Positions 17,710 to 25,748 of a stretch of 35,164 nt of DNA are shown piece after piece. Source of the stretch: Ilumatobacteraceae bacterium (GTDB lineage Bacteria > Actinomycetota > Acidimicrobiia > Acidimicrobiales > Ilumatobacteraceae). The notes beneath the pieces are model-generated. The model saw only the letters and a list, made by a program, of their open reading frames with translations. It had not been told where the DNA came from and searched no databases. The stretch lies in assembly GCA_017853385.1 (NCBI GenBank), contig JAFMJR010000011.1, positions 1 through 35,164 on the forward strand. Reading direction: 5' to 3'. The translations under genes and the position numbers were made by a program. The first letter of the stretch is position 1. Each line of letters starts with the position of its first letter.

Positions 17710-18474
17710 ATGAATGCGCTGCCCGTTCGCCTCACCATTGAAGACGCTTGGCAGCAGTGGCACGACGGTAAAGACCCAATCGCTCGCGAATGGCTGGTGG
17801 TGCATTACGCATCACTCATCAAGTTCGTTGCTGGTCGTCTAGCGGCTGGTCTGCCAAAACGCGTTGATACGGGTGATTTGGTTTCAGCAGGTGTTTTTGG
17901 GTTGATGAACGCGATTGATCGTTACGACCCAACGCAAGGCGCAAAGTTTGAGACGTATGCAATTCCTCGCATCCGAGGAGCAATTTTGGACAGCCTCCGC
18001 GCCCTCGATTGGGTTCCGCGAAGCGTGCGTTCAAAGTCTCGTTCAGTTGAGCAAGCAATTTCAACGCTTGAACATGAACTTGGTCGTTCGCCAAGTGAAG
18101 AAGAGATCGCTGCAAAGTTGGAAATTTCCGAAGCAGAGTTTCAGAAATGGCTGTCTGATATTGCGGCTGGGTCTGTCGGTCCACTCGACCATGTTGTTGC
18201 CGACAACACGGCAACTTCTACACATTCAGATATGCATCGTTCCACCAGCCCTGATGCCGTTGTTGAGGCAGACGAAACTCGAAAAATCATGCGTCAGGAA
18301 ATGAAGAAGCTTCCTGAAAAAGAACGAACGGTTTTAGTGTTGTACTACGAAGAAAATCTCACGCTCGCAGAAATAGGTGATGTGTTGGGCGTGACAGAGA
18401 GTCGAGTTTCACAAATTCATACGAAGGCTGTGTTGCAATTGCGCTCACGTCTTCGTGCCGCTGAAATTGATTGA
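17710..18474 (+). CDS. whiG: RNA polymerase sigma factor, WhiG/FliA family
   Basis: A 254-residue group 3 sigma-70 factor. Region 2 ('DLVSAGVFGLMNAIDRYDP...GAKFETYAIPRIRGAILD'), region 3 ('RSVEQAISTLEHELGRSPSEEEIA') and region 4 ('LTLAEIGDVLGVTESRVSQIHTKAV') are all clear, in the short form lacking region 1.1. In Streptomyces WhiG commits aerial hyphae to sporulation and lies in the same place, before an M23 peptidase gene and rpsB-tsf; FliA drives flagellar genes elsewhere. Which programme it serves here is unknown, as no flagellar or sporulation genes are in the window. It overlaps the next gene by 20 bases. Confidence 0.92.
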   Translation: MNALPVRLTIEDAWQQWHDGKDPIAREWLVVHYASLIKFVAGRLAAGLPKRVDTGDLVSAGVFGLMNAIDRYDPTQGAKFETYAIPRIRGAILDSLRALDWVPRSVRSKSRSVEQAISTLEHELGRSPSEEEIAAKLEISEAEFQKWLSDIAAGSVGPLDHVVADNTATSTHSDMHRSTSPDAVVEADETRKIMRQEMKKLPEKERTVLVLYYEENLTLAEIGDVLGVTESRVSQIHTKAVLQLRSRLRAAEID

Positions 18475-18907
18475 GTTTGTTGCCGCGCTGTGTGCGCTGA
18501 TGCTGCCGGTAAATGCAGTAGTGGCAGATTCATTTCGTGCGCCGTCGTGCACTTGGTGTGCAGGCAATCGGGGTATTGAATACGTCTCAGTGCCATCGGC
18601 ATCGGTGTACTCAGCGGCAACTGGAGTGGTGACTTTTTCTGGCCGAGTTGCCGGCACTGTGTATGTAGTGGTGCGGGGAACCAACGACGTGCTGGTGACC
18701 CACGGTCGGTTGCAACTGGCCAGCGTGAAAGCCGGAGACCGCGTAACTGCGGGCTTTCGCATCGGTGAGTCGAGCGACCGTTTGTACATCGGAGTTCGGC
18801 ACCTGGGTCAATATCTGAACCCAGAAACATGTGCGGTCATGGCAAAAAACCCAAGTGGGCTAAGGCCCAGGGCGGTTTTACTGCCGATACACTCACAGGG
18901 GCCGTAA
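18455..18907 (+). CDS. Exported degenerate M23/LytM-domain protein
   Basis: A 150-residue protein with a signal peptide (about 1-24, ending 'AVVA') and one LytM-like fold. The family core is visible as 'AATGVVTFSGRVAGTVYVVV', 'GDRVTAGFRIGES' and 'GQYLNPE', but the zinc ligands are lost. The usual G-H-x-G-x-D motif reads G-N38-R-G-I-E42, and the final H-x-H strand reads L-Y111-I-G. It is therefore probably a non-catalytic LytM domain, as in EnvC-type activators of cell-wall amidases, or a peptidoglycan-binding protein. C32 and C35 form a CxxC beside the former active site. The GTG start overlaps whiG; TTG at 18467 is an alternative. Streptomyces has a canonical M23 gene at this position, by recall. 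Confidence 0.78.
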   Translation: MPLKLIEFVAALCALMLPVNAVVADSFRAPSCTWCAGNRGIEYVSVPSASVYSAATGVVTFSGRVAGTVYVVVRGTNDVLVTHGRLQLASVKAGDRVTAGFRIGESSDRLYIGVRHLGQYLNPETCAVMAKNPSGLRPRAVLLPIHSQGP

Positions 18908-18947
18908 ATCGCGGTGCAATGTAAAAAATCAAATACGTGTGTCCCAC

Positions 18948-18992
18948 CCTGTGGTCGTGAAAGCGCCGGGTCACATGTTTCGTAACCACAGG
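18948..18992 (+). promoter_or_regulatory. Structured rpsB leader, candidate S2 autoregulatory site
   Basis: CCTGTGGT (18948-18955) pairs perfectly with ACCACAGG (18985-18992), whose last two bases begin the strong GGAGAGGAG ribosome binding site of rpsB. An inner GTGA/TCAC stem lies between. Folding would partly mask the start region, which suits feedback by ribosomal protein S2; that role is inferred. No clear promoter is seen in the 98 bases before rpsB. Confidence 0.4.
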
Positions 18993-19005
18993 AGAGGAGA
19001 TAGTC

Positions 19006-19863
19006 ATGGCAATCGTCAGCATGCGCCAAATGCTTGAGGCAGGCGTTCACTTCGGACACCAAACCCATCGTTGGAATCCACGAATGAAGCGATTCATTTT
19101 TGGTGAGCGCAACGGCATCTACATCATCGATCTTGAGCAGACGCTCGACCGAGTAGATGCTTCATACAAGTTTGTTCGCGACATGGTCGCAAACGGTGGA
19201 AGCATCTTGTTCATTGGAACCAAGAAGCAAGCACAAGATCCAATCAAGTTCTTTGCTGACAAGTGCGGCATGCCATACATCAACGAGCGTTGGTTGGGCG
19301 GAATGCTCACCAACTTTGACACCATCTCCAAGCGTGTTCAAAAGATGCAGGACTACGAGCGCATGCGCGACACGGGTGAGTTTGAACTCATGCCAAAGAA
19401 GGAAGCGCTGCTCATCTCACGTGAACTTGAAAAATTGCAGAAGAACCTTTCGGGTATTCGCAACATGTCACGTCGTCCAACGGCTGTGTTCATCATTGAC
19501 ACTGTGAAGGAAAGCATTGCAGTAACCGAAGCCAACAAGCTCGGCATTCCTGTCATTGCAGTGGTTGACACCAACGTGAACCCAGACCTCATCACTTACC
19601 CGATTCCAGGCAACGACGACGCAATCCGTGCAAACGAATTGATGTCACGCGTGATCTGCGAGGCCGTAATTGAAGGTCGCTTCATTGCAGAAAAGACATC
19701 GGGTCGCTCATCGGCACCTGCTGCAGCACCAGTGGCTCGCACGGCAGAAGAGCAAGCAGCATTTGCTGCTCAGCAAGATGCTGCTCGCAAGTCAGCTGCA
19801 GAAGCACAGGCTCAGCGCGATGCACGTGTTGCATCAGCAACCGAAACGAAAGTTGAAGGCTGA
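19006..19863 (+). CDS. rpsB: 30S ribosomal protein S2
   Basis: A 285-residue protein of the small ribosomal subunit. Family blocks 'LEAGVHFGHQTHRWNPRMKRFIFGERNGIYIIDL', 'FIGTKKQAQ', 'NERWLGGMLTNF' and 'PVIAVVDTNVNPDLITYPIPGNDDA' are all present. The C-terminus carries about 50 extra Ala/Gln/Arg-rich residues ('EEQAAFAAQQDAARKSAAEAQAQ' region) beyond the conserved fold, probably a disordered or helical tail as in other actinobacteria. GGAGAGGAG precedes the ATG. It is the first gene of rpsB-tsf-pyrH-frr and has its own structured leader. Confidence 0.99.
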   Translation: MAIVSMRQMLEAGVHFGHQTHRWNPRMKRFIFGERNGIYIIDLEQTLDRVDASYKFVRDMVANGGSILFIGTKKQAQDPIKFFADKCGMPYINERWLGGMLTNFDTISKRVQKMQDYERMRDTGEFELMPKKEALLISRELEKLQKNLSGIRNMSRRPTAVFIIDTVKESIAVTEANKLGIPVIAVVDTNVNPDLITYPIPGNDDAIRANELMSRVICEAVIEGRFIAEKTSGRSSAPAAAPVARTAEEQAAFAAQQDAARKSAAEAQAQRDARVASATETKVEG

Positions 19864-19868
19864 TACCC

Positions 19869-20657
19869 ATGTCGTTTACCGCAAAAGACGTTGCATCACT
19901 TCGCGCCACCACTGGCGCAGGAATGATGGACTGCAAGAAAGCACTCGAAGAAAACAGCGGAGACATGGAAGCCGCAAAGCAATGGTTGCGTGAAAAGGGT
20001 CTTGCAGCCAGTGCAAAGCGCGATGACCGCGAAAGCGCTCAGGGCGTTGTTGCTGTGAAGGTTTCGGGCAATGTTGCCGCAATCGTCAAACTCAAGTGTG
20101 AAACAGACTTCGTTGCAGGAAGCGATCAGTTCATTGCTGAAGCCGATGCACTTGTTGATCTGGTCATTGCAAAGGGCGAAGCTGCTGTCGCAGAGCGCAA
20201 CCAGCAACTTGAAGACATCAAGATTTTGTTGAAGGAAAAGATCGAACTCGGCGACGTAGTTCGTTTCGAAGCAGCAGCAGGCAATGTTCTTGACTTCTAC
20301 TCACACATTCAGGGTGGACGTGGTGTAAACGGCGTCATCGTGGAAATGTCGGGAGCAACCCAAGAACTGGCACATGACATTGCAGTGCACATTGCATTTG
20401 CTCGTCCGAAGTACCTAAAGAAGGAAGATGTTCCAGCAGACGTTATTGCTGCAGAGCGAGCAACTCTCGAAACAGTTACCCGCAACGAAGGCAAGCCAGA
20501 AGCCGCGATTGCCAAAATTGTTGATGGTCGAGTGCAGGGCTTTTTCAAGGACATCGCGTTGCTTGAACAGCCATATGCCAAGGACGATAAGCAATCAGTT
20601 GGTCAGGTCATTGGCAAGTCCACAATCGTGCGTTATTCGCAGATCGAGATCGGATAG
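19869..20657 (+). CDS. tsf: Elongation factor Ts
   Basis: A 262-residue guanine nucleotide exchange factor for EF-Tu. The N-terminal UBA-like domain with 'LRATTGAGMMDCKKALEE' and the core 'LKCETDFVAGSDQF' are diagnostic, the latter holding the TDFV motif that disturbs the EF-Tu magnesium site. The length is in the short actinobacterial range. The ATG is five bases after the rpsB stop, and the upstream GAAGG overlaps the end of rpsB, so the two are co-translated as in most bacteria. Confidence 0.99.
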   Translation: MSFTAKDVASLRATTGAGMMDCKKALEENSGDMEAAKQWLREKGLAASAKRDDRESAQGVVAVKVSGNVAAIVKLKCETDFVAGSDQFIAEADALVDLVIAKGEAAVAERNQQLEDIKILLKEKIELGDVVRFEAAAGNVLDFYSHIQGGRGVNGVIVEMSGATQELAHDIAVHIAFARPKYLKKEDVPADVIAAERATLETVTRNEGKPEAAIAKIVDGRVQGFFKDIALLEQPYAKDDKQSVGQVIGKSTIVRYSQIEIG

Positions 20658-20660
20658 TTG

Positions 20661-20666
20661 TAGATT
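20661..20666 (+). promoter_or_regulatory. Candidate internal -10 for pyrH
   Basis: TAGATT lies exactly six bases before the pyrH ATG, and no Shine-Dalgarno sequence is present in the 15-base gap after tsf. This suggests an internal promoter giving a leaderless pyrH-frr message. Confidence 0.4.
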
Positions 20667-20672
20667 TCGTAC

Positions 20673-21404
20673 ATGGCTGTTCACCCAAAAGCTCGTTGGA
20701 ATCGAATTGTTCTCAAGCTTTCAGGTGAGGCATTAGCCGAAAAATCTGGGTTCGGTCTCGACACCGATGTGTTGCATCAAGTTGCGACCGAACTGCACGA
20801 AACCAAACAAGAACTTGGTGTTGACATTGCCGTTGTTGTTGGCGGTGGAAACTTTTGGCGCGGCCTTAAGGGTGCTGGTCAAGGTATGGACCAAGCGCAA
20901 GCCGATTACATGGGAATGTTGGCAACCGTGATGAACGGACTCGCGATTCAAGATGCGCTTGAACGCGTTGGACAGCATTCGCGTGTGATGTCTGCAGTAG
21001 AAATGCCAAAAGTTGCCGAGCCATATATTCGTCGTCGTGCAGAGCGACATCTTGAAAAGGGCCGCATCGTCATTTTGGCCGGCGGTACCGGAAACCCGTT
21101 TTTCACTACAGATACTGCAGCGGCACTCCGTGCAGCTGAAATTTCTGCTCAGGTGATTTTGAAGGGAACGCACTCAGGCGTCGATGGTGTGTATACCGCA
21201 GATCCAAAACTTGATAAGACCGCTACGAAGTACTCACATATTTCGTATCTTGAGGTCATTAATAAAGGCCTGAAGGTCATGGACAGCACGGCAATTACGT
21301 TCTGCCGTGACAATAATTTGCCAATCGTGGTATTCAACTTGCTCCAGCGCGGAAACGTGAAGTCCATACTCCTGGGTGAAGAAATAGGTACGCTGGTCGA
21401 GTGA
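20673..21404 (+). CDS. pyrH: Uridylate kinase
   Basis: A 243-residue hexameric UMP kinase of the amino acid kinase superfamily, which makes UDP from UMP and ATP for RNA and cell-wall precursors. 'LKLSGEALA' at the start is the phosphate-binding strand, '[10 protein letters not shown]' the glycine-rich loop, '[20 protein letters not shown]' the UMP/acceptor region and 'GVYTADP' the ATP site. The TGA stop overlaps the GTG of frr, so the two are coupled. It is likely read both from the rpsB promoter and from a start-proximal one. Confidence 0.98.
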   Translation: MAVHPKARWNRIVLKLSGEALAEKSGFGLDTDVLHQVATELHETKQELGVDIAVVVGGGNFWRGLKGAGQGMDQAQADYMGMLATVMNGLAIQDALERVGQHSRVMSAVEMPKVAEPYIRRRAERHLEKGRIVILAGGTGNPFFTTDTAAALRAAEISAQVILKGTHSGVDGVYTADPKLDKTATKYSHISYLEVINKGLKVMDSTAITFCRDNNLPIVVFNLLQRGNVKSILLGEEIGTLVE

Positions 21405-21958
21405 TTGAAGAGACTCTGCTGGATGCCATGGACAAAATGGCAAAGGCATGTGACCATGTCCAGTCCCAATTTTTAGGAGTGCGCACGGGTCGTGCCAACG
21501 CTTCGCTGGTTGAGCGAATTCCTGTGGAGTACTACGGGGCAACGGTCCCATTGCAGCAGTTGGCCACTTTCCAAGTTCCTGAGGCTCGCATGTTGATTAT
21601 CAAGCCTCACGACCGAGCGTCCATCGCCGCCATTGAAAAGGGTATTCAGTCAAGTGATTTGGGTGTCTCGCCTGGCAACGACGGTGTGGTGATTCGTTTG
21701 TCATTTCCGATGCTCACTGAAGAACGCCGCAAGGAATACGTCAAAGTGGTGAAGAACATGGCAGAAGATGGGCGCATCGCCTTGCGCAATGTTCGTCGTG
21801 ATGCACGCAAAGCTTTAGAGACTGCCGAAAAAGATGGCGATATTTCTAAAGATGATCTTGAGCGTGCAGAAAAAGAACTCGACAAACTTACCCAAGACCA
21901 TGTTGAGCAAATTGAAAAAGCATTTGCACGCAAGGAACAAGAATTACTCGAAGTGTAA
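21401..21958 (+). CDS. frr: Ribosome recycling factor
   Basis: A 185-residue factor that with EF-G splits the ribosome after termination. The three-helix bundle and hinge are recognised from '[14 protein letters not shown]', '[12 protein letters not shown]', '[12 protein letters not shown]' and '[14 protein letters not shown]', and the C-terminal '[27 protein letters not shown]' region completes the long helix. The GTG start overlaps the pyrH stop (GTGA). cdsA follows after 11 bases with an AAGGAG. Confidence 0.98.
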   Translation: MIEETLLDAMDKMAKACDHVQSQFLGVRTGRANASLVERIPVEYYGATVPLQQLATFQVPEARMLIIKPHDRASIAAIEKGIQSSDLGVSPGNDGVVIRLSFPMLTEERRKEYVKVVKNMAEDGRIALRNVRRDARKALETAEKDGDISKDDLERAEKELDKLTQDHVEQIEKAFARKEQELLEV

Positions 21959-21969
21959 GGAGATCACTC

Positions 21970-23361
21970 ATGGCTGATGACAATTACGGAAGCGACAACA
22001 CGAACGATCCAACGATTGACTTTGGTGACGAATTTGGAGTGGTGCGATTTGGAAGCGATGACGACAGTGGTCCAGCGCTTTCTTTCGGTGGCAACGAAAC
22101 CGAGCAATTGCCACATTGGACTGAGCCTGCAACGGGGGAAATTCCACGTTTCATGAAGCAAGACACACAGTCTGCTCGTCGCCCTGCAGCAGAAATTGAT
22201 GATGAAACTGATGTGTGGTCTGCATACAACGAACCAACAGGTGACGTTCGTCAGCCTCCAGTAGATCTGACCGGTGGAAGTCGACGATTTGAAACGACAA
22301 CTCCACCGCCAGTTGAGCGACCACGTCGTGAAGGTCGCATTGTTATTGGCACTGATCCAACTGGTGAAACTCGCAGGCCAGCAGCAACTCGCGATGCGTC
22401 AGGCGCACAAACTCGCCCAACTCAGGTCACTCGCGCAGGACGTTCGCCGCAAGGCAGTCGTCCAATTCAACGCCCAATGGGTACGCGACCAGGTGCAACT
22501 GGATCCATGTCGCGTCCGCCGATGGGTGGGCGTGATTTGCCAACTGCAACTGCTGTTGGCGCATTATTGCTCGCAGCTTTCATTGGCGCTTTGTTGTTGA
22601 GCCCGGCTGCAGTGATGATCATTGTGTTGGCTGCCATCGGGTTGGCAGCATTCGAATTCTTTACGCAGATCACACAAGCGGGGTATCGCCCAATTTCAAT
22701 TGTTGGCATCGTTGGTTGCGTAGCAACGCCTGCGGTTGCGTATTGGAAGGGCGATTCTGCAATTCCGTTGGTCTTGCTCTTTGCATTCATTGCAACTTCG
22801 TTGGTGTTTGTCAGCGGCGACAGTGTGGAATCGGGTCCGGTTCCAAACAGTGCAGCAACCATGATTGCACTGGTGTGGATCGGTCTTATGGGTTCGTATG
22901 CCGGTTTGATTCTTCGCTGGTCAACACTTGGTGATGCATTTGCTCATCGCGGAACCGACACGCTGTTCATCATTGTTGCCGGTGTCGTTGCTAACGACAT
23001 TGCGGCATATTTCGTAGGAACGGCAATTGGACGCCAACCATTGCGTGAATGGATAAGCCCAAAGAAATCTGTTGAAGGCGTAATCGGTGGAACCATCGGA
23101 ACGTTTGTCATCGTGGTGTTGGTAGGCATGCAGAGCACAACCTGGACAACCTTTGGTTCATGGATTCTTCTCGCTTTGGTGATCAGCATTATGGCGCCAC
23201 TTGGTGACCTCACCGAGTCCATGTTTAAGCGCAATCTTGACATCAAAGATTTCGGAACTTTGTTGAGTGGGCACGGCGGAGCGCTTGATCGCTTCGACAG
23301 CATGCTGTTTGTGCTGCCTGCCGTGTATTACCTCGGCATGGTCATTACGCCTTGGGCATAA
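21970..23361 (+). CDS. cdsA: Phosphatidate cytidylyltransferase with long hydrophilic N-terminus
   Basis: A 463-residue membrane enzyme that makes CDP-diacylglycerol from phosphatidate and CTP, the entry point to phospholipids. Residues from about 190 on form a bundle of roughly eight membrane helices, and the signature near the end is 'FKRNLDIKDFGTLLSGHGGALDRFDS' in family order, with S/K/R, the DFG-like turn and H-G-G-x-x-D-R-x-D. The first 190 residues are hydrophilic and rich in Pro, Arg, Gly and Thr and look disordered; most CdsA proteins are only 270-300 residues. The 'RPPMGGR' tract before the first helix also occurs in the IF-2 N-terminus here. Its stop overlaps the dxr start. Confidence 0.95.
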   Translation: MADDNYGSDNTNDPTIDFGDEFGVVRFGSDDDSGPALSFGGNETEQLPHWTEPATGEIPRFMKQDTQSARRPAAEIDDETDVWSAYNEPTGDVRQPPVDLTGGSRRFETTTPPPVERPRREGRIVIGTDPTGETRRPAATRDASGAQTRPTQVTRAGRSPQGSRPIQRPMGTRPGATGSMSRPPMGGRDLPTATAVGALLLAAFIGALLLSPAAVMIIVLAAIGLAAFEFFTQITQAGYRPISIVGIVGCVATPAVAYWKGDSAIPLVLLFAFIATSLVFVSGDSVESGPVPNSAATMIALVWIGLMGSYAGLILRWSTLGDAFAHRGTDTLFIIVAGVVANDIAAYFVGTAIGRQPLREWISPKKSVEGVIGGTIGTFVIVVLVGMQSTTWTTFGSWILLALVISIMAPLGDLTESMFKRNLDIKDFGTLLSGHGGALDRFDSMLFVLPAVYYLGMVITPWA

Positions 23362-24494
23362 CGCGCGTTGCAATTGCCGGTTCTACCGGTTCTATTGGCA
23401 CACAAACTCTTGACTTCGTTGCGCAAAGCGAAGGTCAATTTGAAGTAGTCGGCTTGGGAGTCGGCTCTTCGGTTGATGAGGTTATTGCACAAGCAAAATT
23501 GTGGAAACCGAAAGTCGTTGCCGTTGCTAACGAAGATGCCCGAAAGCGGGTTGCTGAAGCTCTTCCAGAAGTTCAGGTAGTTGCCGAGCAAACTGCTCTT
23601 GCCGAAGTTGCAGATGTTGTAGTGAACGCGGTTGTTGGCTTTGCGGGTCTTTCGGTGACCATGTCAACTTTGCAACAAGGAAAACGTTTAGCGCTAGCAA
23701 ACAAAGAAAGCTTGATTGCTGCGGGGCCGGTAGTGCAGCCGCTGCGAAAAATTCCTGGTGCACACATCGTTCCAGTTGACAGCGAGCATTGCGCGATTCA
23801 TCAATGCCTGCGCAGTTCAGGAAATGAACATCGAGAAGTACAGCGTCTGTTGCTTACGGCAAGCGGCGGCCCGTTTCGTGGTCGCACAAAGGAATCACTT
23901 GCGCACGTAACGGTGGAAGAAGCTTTGAAACACCCAACTTGGTCTATGGGTCCAAAAATCACGGTTGATTCGTCAACGTTGATGAATAAAGGGCTTGAAG
24001 TGATTGAAGCTCATGAGTTGTTTGGCACTGGCTTTGACCAAATTGATGTTGTAGTGCACCCGCAGTCGGTGGTGCATTCGATGGTTGAATTCACCGATGG
24101 GGCAGTGATTGCACAACTATCCATGCCCGATATGCGACTTCCAATTGCCTATGCATTGAGTTATCCGCAACGCGCAAGTGTGCCATTTGGCGCAATTGAT
24201 TGGTCAACGCTTGCACGACTTGATTTCGAAGCGCCTGACACGCAGACTTTTGTGTGTCTCAACCTTGCATATGAAGCTGGTCGCATTGGCGGAACTGCTC
24301 CGGCGTGGTTGAGCGCGGCAAATGAAGTAGCAGTGGAGGCATTTTTGAGCGGAAAAATCACGTGGTCGCGAATTCCAGAGGTAATTGACGCAACTCTGCA
24401 GCAGCACGATGGCCTTGTTCCAACAATTGTTGAAGATATCTTGCACGCAGATGCTCTTGCTCGCCGTTTTGCATTACAAGTACTAGCTGCATGA
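23352..24494 (+). CDS. dxr: 1-deoxy-D-xylulose 5-phosphate reductoisomerase
   Basis: A 380-residue NADPH-dependent enzyme making 2-C-methyl-D-erythritol 4-phosphate, the committed step of the MEP isoprenoid pathway. NADPH motif 'GSTGSIGTQTLD', linker 'NKESLIAAG', metal/substrate motifs 'VDSEHCAIHQCL', 'LTASGGPF' and 'TVDSSTLMNKGLEVIEAH', and the flexible loop 'VHPQSVVHSMVEF' are all present. The start is TTG overlapping the last ten bases of cdsA; no ATG or GTG fits the N-terminal strand. It ends in an ATGA overlap with rseP and shares the operon with ispG of the same pathway. Confidence 0.97.
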   Translation: MGITRVAIAGSTGSIGTQTLDFVAQSEGQFEVVGLGVGSSVDEVIAQAKLWKPKVVAVANEDARKRVAEALPEVQVVAEQTALAEVADVVVNAVVGFAGLSVTMSTLQQGKRLALANKESLIAAGPVVQPLRKIPGAHIVPVDSEHCAIHQCLRSSGNEHREVQRLLLTASGGPFRGRTKESLAHVTVEEALKHPTWSMGPKITVDSSTLMNKGLEVIEAHELFGTGFDQIDVVVHPQSVVHSMVEFTDGAVIAQLSMPDMRLPIAYALSYPQRASVPFGAIDWSTLARLDFEAPDTQTFVCLNLAYEAGRIGGTAPAWLSAANEVAVEAFLSGKITWSRIPEVIDATLQQHDGLVPTIVEDILHADALARRFALQVLAA

Positions 24495-25732
24495 GCAACA
24501 TCTATCGCAAATTTCGCGAACAAATTGCAGCTGGTGGCGACACCCAGGATCTGTCTGAGGAGAAATCAGGCAACGGCTTTGTTTCACTGATTGCTCTAGT
24601 TGCTTTTTTGGTTTGGATTGCATCTCGTAACCCGTGGATGTTGGTCTTTGTTATTGGATTATTGATCTCAATTTTCTTGCACGAGTTTGGCCATTACTGG
24701 ACCGCGAAGAAAACAGGAATGAAGGTCACACAGTTTTATATGGGCTTTGGTCCGCGTTTGTGGAGCAGGCAGCGAGGTGAACTCGAATACGGAGTTAGAG
24801 CGATTCCACTTGGTGCGTTTGTGCGCATTGTGGGAATGAGCAACCTTGACGAATGCGACCCGCAAGACGAATCACGTTCGTACCGTTCAAAGTCGTACCC
24901 CCGAAGGTTGCTGGTGATCACGGCGGGGTCGCTGATGCACATGATTATTGCTGTAGTGCTCTTTGTCGCGGTGTATTCATTTGCTGGTCGTCTTGGCGAA
25001 ACCGGAACGGTTCGTATCTTGTATCCACCTGTTGAGGGCACACCAGCAGCACAGGTTGGATTACGTGAAGGTGACATCATTGCAGCAATTGATGGCAGCA
25101 CTATTGAAACTCGCGATGAATTAGTAGAAGTCATCACCAGCCATAAGCCTGGCGAAATCATTTCACTCGAAATCATTCGTGATGCACAGGTGCTCAACGA
25201 AGAAGCAACACTTGCGGTTAATCCAATTAATGCAGAGTTTGGATACCTTGGTGTTGGCACTGAGTCGGTTGATTACATTGCGCAGTCTTTACCCAGTGCA
25301 GTTGGGTATGCGTTCCGCGACGGCGCTGAAGCAATTGTGAATTCGGTAATGGCGTTACCTCAAGTGTTTAACCCTGCAAACGCAATTGACAGTATTCGTT
25401 CTACAACCGCTGACCCATCAACTCGGCCAAGCACGATTGTGGGGGCCACGCAGGTAGGCGCCGAGGCTGGCGAACGTGAAGGTCTAAAAGGCGTATTGAT
25501 GATGCTCGCGTATGTGAACGTATTTGTTGGCGTGTTCAACATGTTCCCAACACTTCCTTTCGATGGTGGGCATGCAGCAATTGCAACATATGAACGTTTG
25601 CGCAGTCGTAAAGGTGTCCGGTATCAGGCCGATTTCGGCAAAATGATTCCCGTGGCAACGGCTGTTGTTGCCTTGTTGATCATGATTACTCTCGCGGGGT
25701 TGTACCTAGACATCACTCAACCGTTCGGGTAG
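24491..25732 (+). CDS. rseP: Site-2 intramembrane metalloprotease (RseP/Rip1 family)
   Basis: A 413-residue membrane zinc protease that cleaves within the membrane, typically releasing anti-sigma factors or clearing signal peptides. The H64-E-F-G-H68 motif lies in the second hydrophobic segment, a PDZ domain spans about 170-260 ('GTPAAQVGLREGDIIAAIDG'), and the second zinc region reads 'FNMFPTLPFDGGHA', the N-x-x-P-x-x-x-x-D-G form. A hydrophilic N-terminal stretch of about 30 residues precedes the first helix. It is coupled to dxr by ATGA and followed by ispG after 16 bases, the order dxr-rseP-ispG being the usual actinobacterial one. Confidence 0.95.
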   Translation: MSNIYRKFREQIAAGGDTQDLSEEKSGNGFVSLIALVAFLVWIASRNPWMLVFVIGLLISIFLHEFGHYWTAKKTGMKVTQFYMGFGPRLWSRQRGELEYGVRAIPLGAFVRIVGMSNLDECDPQDESRSYRSKSYPRRLLVITAGSLMHMIIAVVLFVAVYSFAGRLGETGTVRILYPPVEGTPAAQVGLREGDIIAAIDGSTIETRDELVEVITSHKPGEIISLEIIRDAQVLNEEATLAVNPINAEFGYLGVGTESVDYIAQSLPSAVGYAFRDGAEAIVNSVMALPQVFNPANAIDSIRSTTADPSTRPSTIVGATQVGAEAGEREGLKGVLMMLAYVNVFVGVFNMFPTLPFDGGHAAIATYERLRSRKGVRYQADFGKMIPVATAVVALLIMITLAGLYLDITQPFG

Positions 25733-25748
25733 TGGCACACTGGTAGGC

